Source of the DNA: Gnomoniopsis sp. IMI 355080
Lineage: Eukaryota > Ascomycota > Sordariomycetes > Diaporthales > Gnomoniaceae
NCBI GenBank assembly: GCA_027946555.1
Contig: JAPEVC010000001.1
Coordinates: 62,001-126,000, forward strand
Direction of reading: 5' to 3'
DNA: 64,000 nucleotides
Under the pieces are notes generated by a model. The model was not told the DNA's origin. It made no database searches and was given only the letters and a program-made list of their open reading frames with translations. This document shows positions 11,604 through 21,516 of the stretch, one piece after another (position 1 is the stretch's first letter; each line of letters opens with the position of its first letter). The position numbers and the translations under genes were made by a program.

Positions 11604-12029
11604 ATGCAGTCCTCCACCTTCATCACCTCCATCGTCCTCTTCCTCGGCCTCGCCATGGCCGCCCCAGGCCCTAACGCCGATTTGATGGCCCGTGACGGCC
11701 AGGAGCTTGTGGAGACTCGTGCTGAGCTTGACACCCGTGCCTGCGTCATCAACGGCCCAGACTGCCACGGTGAGCGAACCTGTGTCGCTGGTGGTATCAG
11801 CTGCGAGTACGCCGACGGTAGTAAGTAGACTCTGCTAGTCTGTTCATACCTATGAGAAGCTGTGGCTTACTTTCCTCAAAAAGGCCGTTGCGCCAAGCTC
11901 GCCGCCACCGATGGCTCTTTCACTGCCTGGTGCCCCAACGGTCACTGGGACAATGGTGTCTACCACGATATCTACACCGGTGCTGGCTGCATTTCTGCCT
12001 TCACTGCTCTCGGTCGCCACTCTTGCTAA
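11604..12029 (+). CDS. Small secreted cysteine-rich protein (8 Cys)
   Basis: There are two exons, 11604-11820 and 11884-12029, giving 120 residues. The N-terminus is a textbook signal peptide: a hydrophobic core ITSIVLFLGLAMA ending before APGP at about residue 20. A short Glu/Arg-containing segment with possible dibasic-like processing (DTRAC) leads into the mature domain, which carries eight cysteines and ends in Cys (GRHSC). The intron has tandem donors 3 nt apart (GTAGTAAGT); both are in phase and add or omit one residue. Eight paired cysteines and small size fit an extracellular disulfide-bonded protein, such as an effector candidate or antimicrobial. I do not recognise a named family. 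Confidence 0.8.
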
Positions 12030-13794
12030 GTGGCAGCTTATCAGTTTGTAAGTGTCTCATCGTGGCATCCCCTTTCAGCTCTATGACCCCGGCCGATCTC
12101 TAATATCTGGGTCCAGAATCCATGACTGTCGTCCTGTACGGACATCTACTTTGTTCAATTCTCACTTGAACAGGACTTGGTCTTCCCTGTCCAAGGAAAT
12201 GGAGTTCTAGAATTGGAGGACACGCATTTACTATGGACCGGTTGTGCAGATTCAAGGGGCATATGCAATTTTATATGGTTTTGATAATTTACGAATTACT
12301 TACTATCTACGTACTTGGCACTGCATTTGGTGAATGTGAATACATTTCTATCGTGGAAGAAAAGGTGCGGCGCGGGCAGTTCAGAGCTACCGCATGTCCA
12401 GTCCTCATGTGGCTACCTCTTCTTCTCTGGAAAGTCCCACGCGGGTACCACTGCGAAAGTTTTCCTTCAATGTCGGGCTAAATACAACTCTGAACTTACT
12501 AGACAATGAAACATGAGATTTACCGTGTGAAGCGCCACATAATGCCCTAGGGAGTGCCAGCCCTGAGTCAGTGCTATATCCGTATAATACTTGATGATAG
12601 TTTGATCATGCGATCAAATGAAAAGGCTGAGGGGAGTGGCTAGATTGTTTAAAAAGGGGATGTTTTTTTTCCTTCTTTTTCTTGCGAGGGGACCCCTACA
12701 CAAAGTGCTGTTGATTATACAACCCCATCCAGCCATGGGAATGACTCAAAAGCAAGAGGAATGTGGAGGCGGAGAGCCTTGCTAATAGACCCTTGAAAGT
12801 CTCAACCAAGCAGCAGAAGCACTAAGGTAGCCGACGAGGGGGTTAATGTTGATGCTCCGGGCGGATATTACGGAAATGCTCTTTATGAAGCATTAAATTG
12901 AGAACTATAGAAACTGTTTGGGGATTCTTCATTTATTTTTGAGTGTTGTTCTTTTTTAAGGGGAATTTGACACTCAACTATTACCTATCGTAAACCAACA
13001 TCAGTATTGATGCTGTGGATAGTGCTATTGAAGCTGACCTAGCCGCACCTACAAAGCGGCCCGAAATGATCTAGAATACCTTGTGAATAACGGCTTCCAA
13101 AAAATGCTTATGTTTTCATTGTATAGAAATACAGGATTAGGATATCACTCTTGTTATGCTCATCTAGCCTTTGCTGAAATTGGCGAAAGAATGCTGCACA
13201 CCTCTTGCACACCCTATAAAACCTGCCTTAAAAAGAGGCAGAGCCAGGTCAATAGATTCTATTTGAGGGACAGAGGTAATTAGTAGAGTATGTAGAGCAC
13301 AAGATCAATATTCCCAACTCTGGCTTGTGGTGTCTTTGTCAGCAACAGGGGTAGGGTTCTATAACCATCAAACGTGTTTTTTGTTTGTTGTGTTTTATAG
13401 CCATTAAACAAACGTTTGATGGACATTAAACGTTTGGATTTCCTCATAGTATTAAACAGCTATTAAACCCATCTGTTCTTCCAGCTATCATTTATTATCG
13501 GACTGGATACGACGACGAGGTTCAAACAAACATTCAAACAAACGTCTGTTTAATAACAGTCAAAGAAACGTTTGTTTGATGCTATCCCGAGGTCGAACAT
13601 GTTTAATAGAACGCTAATTACAGGGGTCGGTTGCAAAGTGACCACCCCCCCCCTTCCTTTCCTTAATCTCACTCTCATCCTGTGAGCTTGTGCAAGTTTG
13701 AGACGCTCACTCTCATCACACGTCCACGAATACCCACGTTTGCCTTTGCACCCACTTGACACTGCTCACCTGGGCGGCTCGTCTGGGAGGCCGG
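12030..13794. other. AT-rich intergenic with repeat cluster
   Basis: No gene is supported. The region is AT-rich compared with its neighbours and contains the palindromic repeat cluster listed separately. Around 13010-13045 a short stretch resembles part of the GTPase gene at 26.3 kb (see rejected items). Confidence 0.5.
13355..13610. repeat. Cluster of AAACGTTTG palindromes and ATTAAAC units
   Basis: Within about 250 bp the palindromic core AAACGTTTG or close variants occurs at least four times, flanked by ATTAAAC/GTTTAAT motifs in both orientations (for example ATTAAACAAACGTTTGATGG, ATTAAACGTTTGG and GAAACGTTTGTTTGATGC). It is bracketed by similar sequences CAGGGGTAGGGTT (about 13345) and CAGGGGTCGGTTG (about 13622). 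No coding sequence is present. It may be a miniature inverted-repeat or degenerate transposon relic, or an eroded satellite. Confidence 0.6.
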
Positions 13795-14785
13795 ATGCAA
13801 CCGTCAAACGCTCAAAGCCAGACATTTCATTATTTCTCAAAGCTGCCGAAAGAGCTGCGCAACAGCATCTGGCGAGAATGTCTTCCCTGTCGGGTTTTCG
13901 AGATAGACTCGCCCCAGCCACATCACGCTCTGCGCGTTCCACTTGACGACGACAGCGACTGCGAAAATCAGGCCCAACCTCCGACGCACTGCTTCATGTC
14001 CAATACGTCCAAGGTCAATGGAGCTCCCCCTTATCATTTCGCGCGTCTGCCGCGAATCCCGCCAGGTCGCCTGCGAGACAGGCCGCATGATAGACCCATT
14101 GCAAACCAGCGACGAAGACAGCATACTTTCCCGCCGGCGCCAAGTCGTCAAGAAAAAGTGGTTCGACAAGGCCCGCGACGTCGTCCATCTCCACTGGAAT
14201 GCCTATATCGACGCCGAATGGGGTGTCCATACTACTCGCGATCGCCTTCCTTTTCTAAAGGCACCGGCCTTCGCCGCGGCCAGAGCCGGGTGCTCCATCA
14301 CTCTTCCACTTCTTTCACCCGGCGGCCACAGTCTGCCGTGGCTGAAGGGCAGGGCCATATTAGAACGCATTAGCCGCGTTATGGTCTGCCTCCAGACGGT
14401 ATGTATACATGCCGACAAAGGCCCGGCCGTTGCTTCAGGACTCTTCGGCAGGCTCGGGGAGGAGCCTATCGTCTTGGTCGACGCCCTCGATTATGAGCGC
14501 TTAAGCAAGTTTTGGGCTCTATGGGATGCACACCGAGCAGAACACCCAGACCCCTTGACCTTCGACTTCTTTAGAGAATGCCACGCCCAACATCAAGGGT
14601 CCGATGCCCAGCGTCTTCGGACACGGACTATCTGCGAAACCATAGAAGATATACGGACGCAGTGGGTGCTGGACAATTGGGAGGAACAGGACGAACTGCG
14701 CCGCTGGCCAGCGGGGGAATCTGTCTGGATGGCCACGCCTAGTTGGGTGGCCACACGTGACCCAGTCAAGAAGTGGCGCCAGTAG
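13795..14785 (+). pseudogene. 2EXR-domain protein, interrupted by a frameshift
   Basis: The frame from the ATG at 13795 carries the hallmark start of the fungal 2EXR domain, TFHYFSKLPKELRNSIWREC. The second half of the domain, with LPLIISRVCRESRQVA, is in the next frame, which then stays open to 14785. The frames meet at a run of five C at 14026-14030. Reading that run one base shorter joins them within the normal 2EXR spacing. No GT-AG intron of plausible length covers the change. Total length would be about 330 residues. 2EXR proteins are common in filamentous ascomycetes and mostly uncharacterised. This is either a recent pseudogene or a homopolymer sequencing error. Confidence 0.75.
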
Positions 14786-16482
14786 CGTCGCCGGGACTAT
14801 CTACGCAAATGGATACCTAATCGAAATCATCCTTGGACGATGCAGGTATACTCGCGTATGCCAGAGTTCTGCCCTGTTGTTATGTTTCGGCTATGTACGG
14901 ACAAGTACTATCTCGAAAAGGGCACAGGACGCAACAATAGATTAGGCCGGTGGGATGACCGCTGGCGCGTCAAAAGCACCGAGAGCAATCCCCCGACTTG
15001 GAGGCAGCGTTGGAGTTAAGGAGAAGACCCGGAGTAGAAGAGGAGAGCCGGTTGGGCTTTCTCGGGTGCCGGATGTTGTCAAGGACGATCATGGCAAGCT
15101 TCATGTGTGTGGCGGAGAGCGTCGTGCCAGCTCTTCGGCCTAGGCAACTTGGGTACAGTCATAGGGTTTCCTTCATTGTGCCAGCTCCTAGTCATATCTG
15201 TATCTATCCAGGCCAACCCATCCTCAATTCCACTTCGTCACAATTGATGTTGTTTCCAGCATCTGGAGAAATCAACAGCACTAGCAGGGCAACGGCGACA
15301 TGATTCTGGCCCGTGAAGTACTGAACTTTGGACACCATAAGCAATCATGACGCTTTTGATAAAGTGTGGTCATAAGCTTCTGACGTCGGGTGGGCACGAC
15401 TTATACTTGGACGTTAGCAGGGCTGATCAGAAGGGACTGGCCCAGCCGACTGTGGGACATGTAAGACGTTTGCGTGATCTTCTCCATTGGCTACAATACG
15501 ACGATGATGCCCATCAATTTGCAGCGACCAGGTGGTATGTAAAATACGTACAACAACATGTCGCATTTGATCTTTCTCGATCATATTTAACGCATTTTCT
15601 TTTGCAGGAGATGAGTAAGAACAAGACGTCTGAAATAAGTGGAAACGTTGAACAAAGGCTGGAACGTTTCCACCCCCCCTGGGGATCTCCATCTCGTGGG
15701 TTTGCAGGCTTACTTAAGTTAGATATTCTATATCATTCTGGCATGGATTGTCTCTAGACCCCTGCTCCAGATGTACAATACGCTGCGTGCATACGATAAC
15801 GTGGTGGGCATTGTGCCCATGGGGCGAACGACAGTGTCTTCAACTGCTAAGATATTCGAAAAGTTTGACAATTATTGCGATCAAGGGCCAATTATAAGAG
15901 CGACTGTAGCTAGGTAGCCAAGAGGAGTTTACACAGCTATACAGCTCCTGGGAAATAATCGGTGATTGTGAGCCTTGGCGAAAATGCACCTGGTCGACTA
16001 TCGTCGATACCCGAACACCAGGTTGGGTGCTAGACTGGATATCATAGGCCCAGATTGGCGAACTAGTCCACCTCTATCAACGGCCATCCCACATCAAGTC
16101 GGTTGCTGTACTCACCGGCACGGGGCCAGCCTCGTAATCTCATGAATGTTGCACCTGGGTGTCTACGCGTCGAAAACCCTGGATGTAACCATAGATATGG
16201 TATCATTTCCCCGCGGATGAGAGCAGGGCTACAACATACACCCGATACTCTAACATGGATATATATCGCATAGGCCCACTATTGTATGCTGCGTGAGGAT
16301 AGGGTTGATAAGATGGAGATAGCACAATGCCGGTGGGAATAAAGTCAATCAGAAACCTTAAGCGAGGGATATAAATCATCACCTCCTCAGTATGCTCAAT
16401 AGTGTACGCAGACACCTGGAATACAGAAGACCGTCTCTCATTGGAGTTGTACTGGCCCTCGACTGCCTTGAGAAGAGTCACG
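14786..16482. other. Intergenic
   Basis: No supported gene. A 136-codon frame at 15347-15757 has no recognisable features. Confidence 0.5.
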
Positions 16483-19400
16483 ATGTCGTTTCAGAGGAGC
16501 GTTTCTGATCAGAAACTTGCAGAACACACTACGGTCGTAGATGCAGACTTCATTGAAATAAACGCTTCAAACCTATCCGCCGACGATGTCGACAAGAAGC
16601 ACAAAACCCCACCCACCAAAGAGATAGCATTGTCCTCAGATGATGAAGACTCCCTCGACTTGACCTCCGACGAGTTTGCAGACATACCAGAGTTGGTTCG
16701 AAATATTGTCAGCTTTGAGGACGATGCAACACTACCCGTGATAACTTTCAGATCCGTCTTACTCTCGATAGTATTCTGTGTGCTTGGTAGCTTTGTCTCA
16801 CAACTTGCATAGTAAGTCACTATTTCAAGCTTCTTACAAATCTTCAACCCGTCCTTATCGCAAGAACTTCCATCTGACTAGAAGACATAGCTTCCGCACG
16901 GTGCGACTTCCACTCTCTTCCGATTGAAAATGCGCGAGTGCTGATTTTACATACTAAGACAACGGCACCCTTCCCGGTTTTCTTCGTGATCCTCGTTTCT
17001 CAACCTCTCGGCCGGCTCCTTGCCCGGATTCTTCCGGACTATACTGTCCCATTGGGGAGGTTCTCCTTCTCTCTGAATCCCGGGCCATTCAGTATCAAGG
17101 AACACGCTATCATTGGTATAGCTGCGAACTCGGGAAGTCAGGGACAATGGGCCAGTGAGTCTGACAGCTGGGCGGCGTGTGATTAGATAGTCAGCCACAA
17201 GACTCACACTATCACAGCGTATCTGCCGACTAATGCCGCACTATATTATGGTATCACAATAAATCCTGCTCTAGCTCTCTTCTTCGGCTGGGTGAGTCAC
17301 TATAATAACAAAGATAATCTGCAACTTTCTCAAATCTAGGTACTTAGCTGACGAATCTATCATAGGGCGCGTCCTTGCTTGGCTTCGCATACGCGGCCAT
17401 GGGTATGTCTACTCCCAGTTCCCGGGAACAATAGAGTGCTAAACCATCTTTAAGTCCGCAGGATTCTCATCGATGATCCTGAGTTCATCTTTCCCCCGTC
17501 TTTGCAACAAGTTACTCTCTATCGCAGCATGCAGGGCACGTCAGGTGTTCATGCCTCTATCGCCAAGAAAAAGATGAACGTGAGTGTCCAAATTACAGCT
17601 ATACTCGTGACATGCAGGTAAATGACTGTCGATGAATCTTTTTAGATTTTCTATATGATCCTGACGATTACATTCGCGTGGCAATTTCTCCCAGAGTTTC
17701 TCTTTCCAATGGTAGCGGCACTGGCACCGCTTTGCTGGTTTGCTCCCAACAATCACAAGGTCAACTTCTTGGGTGCTGGTGCGAAAGGCATCGGATTGCT
17801 CAATATCACGCTGGATTGGTCAAATATCACTTCCAAAGTGATCACTTACCCCTACAGCGTCCAGGTGGTCATCTTTGTGGGATTTGTGATTACAGTATGT
17901 AATCAAACGTGAATGTCGGAGTCGACGTTACTTGGTGCTAACTTGCTAATGCCCCTTTAGACCTGGATATTGATTCCAGTCGCATATTTTGGAGATATTT
18001 GGGGATCACCAACGTATGATATCATGTCCAACACATTGTTCACCAAGAATGGGACAGACTATCCTTTTACATCCCTGAGTGAGTCATGGTTGACCTCCAA
18101 TACCTGTTGAGAGCACCACAGGATGTCAGTGTCTGGCATTTGACTGTACTAATCAATAATCTACAGTCTACACGGACGCACATGGTAACCAACAAGTGAA
18201 TGAAACGAAGTATGAAGAAGTTGGGCTATGTAAGTTGACCGCCCTCTTCGATTTGAAGAACAAAGTGCACAGCTAACGCATGTCTTGTAGCCTACGCTGG
18301 AGCGCAATTCACGTGGGAAATCTTCCTGGTTCGTCGTCCTTGACCAAGCTACCTACTGTTCATTATCTAATTCTCAAGTCGCAAATGTATAGTGGTATGC
18401 CTCATACATTTCGTCTTATGTATGGGCTGCGCTGTTTCTGGCGCCGAAGATCAAAGATTTGTGGAAGAATAGGGCAAATCTGGCGTCTTATCGAACTGAT
18501 CGGCTGAAGTAAGTTATACGAACGTAACCCTCTTTACACTAACGGTAATTTCATTGTCATAACATTGGCTTACAACGCGATGCAACGCAGCCGCATTATG
18601 CAGAAGTATCCAGGAATTACTAAGTGGTAAGTATTTTCCTGTCTCATGATTTCGCTTTCTTGGAACTCGGCTGTTTACTAATGAGGACCCAGGGAATGGG
18701 TGGCTCTTGGAGTAGTTCCCTTTGTCATACTTCTCGTCATCGTTGCTACAAACTCAGTATGGATGTCCACCTGGACTTACTTCGTGGCCCTCGCTTTCGG
18801 TGCCTCAGCTATGTTGCCAATGAGTCTTGTGTATGCCATCTCTGGCTATGCAATGGAGGTTGGAATTTTTAATGAATTGGTCTATGGATGTGAGTGACTC
18901 GCCCTACCTACTAATGCAGACAAAACATGGCATCTACAATTATGGAAGAAGTTGAAGCTTACAGTGACCTCTCTGATAGATATGATTGAGGCACCAGGGT
19001 CGAACCGGCATCCACTCGGTCAACTTGCGTATCGCATCATCTCGGGAAACACATGGTATGACAGTCAATCTGTACTACAAGACCAAAAGGTGAGTTTGCT
19101 ATATCTAGTCCCTTCGTCAGCTTGCCTCTACCTCACCAACCCACGTACTCTGAACAAGTACAATTGACTAATTGAATATCTCGGAATATAGATTGGACAT
19201 TATCTTCACATCCCACCTCGCGACGTAATAGGTATCCAAATCCTGGCGTTCATAGTCGCTCTGCCTGTCAACTACGGTGTGATGAGGTGGGTACTCGCCA
19301 CCAAGTACGACTATGTCACCGGAGCAAAGACCGATCCCTCTGGCCAGTGGACAGGCCAGGAATTCCAAAGCTACAACACACAGGGTATCATGTATGCCCT

Positions 19401-19915
19401 TGTCGGACCCAGGAAGCTCTTCGCATCCTCGTATTTCAGTCCGGTGCTTTTCGGCTTTTTAGTTGGAGTTTTGGCCCCAGTCATCATCTGGCTGCTGCAC
19501 CGGAGATTTCCCAAATGGAAGTTCAACCTGTGGAACACGACCATCTTCTTTGCCAGCGCGGCAACTTTTCGCGGGAATCTGAGCACTGGTCCATTCACAG
19601 CTTTCCTAGTCGGAACCGTCTTCAACTTCTACTTATACCGATATCGTCATACGTGGTGTAGGTGCCACCCTCCGCGTGCTACACTCCCGCTTTTTGCCCT
19701 AGAATGCAGATATCAAAACCTCACTGCGAGACCTGCAACCTTGCTGACACATCTTATTAGGGAACAAATGGGCCTACATCAGTGGCGCTGCGCTTGACAC
19801 AGGTTATAACTTGAATCTTCTCTTTATCTTCGTATTCCTTGGGAGCACAGGCGTTGTGATGGTCAACTGGTGGGGAAACAACGCGAATAATTCTGAGAGA
19901 TGCTTTGCTCTTTGA
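16483..19915 (+). CDS. OPT-family oligopeptide transporter
   Basis: I assemble 16 exons encoding 772 residues, all in phase: 16483-16811, 16891-16900, 16959-17154, 17218-17291, 17366-17402, 17455-17579, 17646-17894, 17961-18078, 18167-18229, 18291-18328, 18393-18508, 18591-18626, 18693-18889, 18980-19089, 19192-19657 and 19761-19915. An acidic cytosolic N-terminus is followed by many hydrophobic segments. OPT hallmarks are NPGPFSIKEH early in the protein and LHIPPRDVIG late, with GSNRHPLGQLAYRI and WTGQEFQSYNTQGI between. The family imports small peptides or related compounds with protons across the plasma membrane. The length is normal. Exon 2 is only 10 nt but supplies the conserved Tyr-Phe-Arg after the first helix. 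Which OPT subgroup, and so which substrate, is not decided by sequence alone. Confidence 0.93.
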
Positions 19916-20389
19916 AGAGAACTTAGCATTCAAGATCCGATGCAACATAGACCTAAAGTACTGTGGTTGCCAAAGATTGTATACAATTTGCATATCGACT
20001 GGATTTGAGCATAAGGGAGTATTGAATCGACATTGTTGACCAATAGGGATTAGATTGACTGGACCACTGTAGAAGCCTGTTATGAGAATGCATTAGCTTG
20101 AGAGTATTGAAATATCTCCTTTCTATTCCTCACTATTGTGTTGTTACCGTTGAGAGGCTGCCTTCCAAGTGCTGGAGAAGTCTTGATGAAAAGCCCTGGC
20201 CGCTGGTAAGGGGGGGGGTAGCTGGGCATACCCCAACATATCATTCGGCCCCGAACCCTGGCGCTTATTTAAGAAGACTACAGGCAAAATCGAAAGTCCA
20301 AGACAACCACTGACCAGCGAAGCAACTGTGCAAAGCAAACAAGTCTGCCAGCTCTTCAGCCCTTCCACCCGAAGCACAGAGTATTCGAG
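19916..20389. other. Intergenic
   Basis: This holds the 3' flank of the OPT gene and the promoter of the hydrolase-like gene at 20390, with a G run at about 20211-20218. Nothing else is seen. Confidence 0.5.
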
Positions 20390-21199
20390 ATGGCTCCTCA
20401 GATCCGGATCCCAAAGAGGGAAGACTTTGCGTCTTTGCCTGCAGGGTTGGCGGTCGACCTGCACTTCCCCTCTCCTCCAGAATCAACCACAGCCATACTC
20501 ATCCTTTTCCACGGTCTCGGAGACTCCGAGGTCTCCTTTGCCAATTTTGCAAAGAACATGAACTTACCGGGCGTGTTAGCCATCACCGTGAGGGGCACAA
20601 GTCCTTTACCTCCGGCTATGCTTGGATTGCCTCTCGATAGTGGCCCCTCACGCCATTTCCACTGGGGAGACGACCTGAACCTCGCGACCCGGATGGACAG
20701 CCTTGATGCCGATCCGGGCTTCAGCAAAGCCTTCAATCTTGTCACAAATAGCCTGATCAAAGAAATCCTCCTGAAGAATTGTGGCTGGCAACTGTCCGAT
20801 ATCCTGCTCTTCGGCTATGGGCAGGGAGGTTCGCTGGCTCTTGGCTTGGCATCCAAAATCCGCGAGGCACCGAAGGTTGAGGAGATCGAAGACGAAAACG
20901 ACGCCAAACCCATCGAAACCGCGAAGACGTTGAAAGGTGTTGTCTCAATCGGTGGCCCGTTGCCTGTGTCAATGATTCCAACCCTGAGCGCGAGGCCCAA
21001 ATCCAAGACGCCAGTCTTGATCTGTCGTGGGAAAGCCTGTGAGGCTGTCGACGATGATGCGATAGATATCCTCAAGCGAGAGTTCCTCGACGTGCGAGAT
21101 GTCAAGTGGAAGAAGGCAGAAAGCAGCATGCCGTCGAACAGAGACGAGATGCTTCCGATCATGCAATTCCTCGCCGAGCGGTTGCGAAGCGGATGGTGA
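20390..21199 (+). CDS. Acyl-protein-thioesterase-like alpha/beta hydrolase, probably inactive
   Basis: A single 269-residue exon. The fold is that of the phospholipase/carboxylesterase group: ILILFHGLGDSEVSFANFAK (strand plus oxyanion-type HGLGD), then the nucleophile elbow at about residues 140-150. Where active members have GFSQGG, this protein has GYGQGG, so the catalytic serine is replaced by glycine. In the acid region PVLICRGKACEAV, the usual Asp of HG..D is not seen. Near the end, where GH is expected before the last helix, it reads MPSNRDEM. All three catalytic positions therefore look altered. There is no signal peptide. It is intact and of normal length, which suggests a conserved non-enzymatic role rather than decay. 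Confidence 0.8.
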   Translation: MAPQIRIPKREDFASLPAGLAVDLHFPSPPESTTAILILFHGLGDSEVSFANFAKNMNLPGVLAITVRGTSPLPPAMLGLPLDSGPSRHFHWGDDLNLATRMDSLDADPGFSKAFNLVTNSLIKEILLKNCGWQLSDILLFGYGQGGSLALGLASKIREAPKVEEIEDENDAKPIETAKTLKGVVSIGGPLPVSMIPTLSARPKSKTPVLICRGKACEAVDDDAIDILKREFLDVRDVKWKKAESSMPSNRDEMLPIMQFLAERLRSGW

Positions 21200-21516
21200 A
21201 GGAGTCTTAGGTGGCTCCTCCCACTCAATCTTCACGGCACTTGCACCCATAAGGACGCGCTTTCTTTAAATTCTCGACCAGATCTCCGCGTAACTCAATT
21301 CGCTGTACATCTCTCAGGAAACCGTGCATGGGGTAATGCTCGAGCACCCCGTCAACATAACACTTTTCTACATTTCTTGATGGGGTTGAGCTGAAAATCA
21401 TCCCCTCTTTCTCCCTCTGCCCTCCCCCATCGGCTCAGTCATTACTATTCCTATTGGTGTTTCCTTCTTTCTTCCTGTGTCTCTGGCATGTCTTGAATTA
21501 GGTCCTGTATTTGACC
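21200..21516. other. Intergenic
   Basis: A short spacer with a CT-rich stretch (about 21398-21480) typical of fungal promoters, just upstream of the gene at 21517. Confidence 0.5.

Noticed and set aside
12995..13050. About 30 bp resembling the GTPase coding segment at 26265-26300 (ATGCTGTGGxTAGTGCTAxTGAA)
   Set aside because: The similarity does not extend into the flanks, so a GTPase pseudogene cannot be supported; chance or very old homology.
13345..13635. hAT-type transposon with CAGGG ends
   Set aside because: The two CAGGGGT sequences are in direct, not inverted, orientation and there is no transposase frame.
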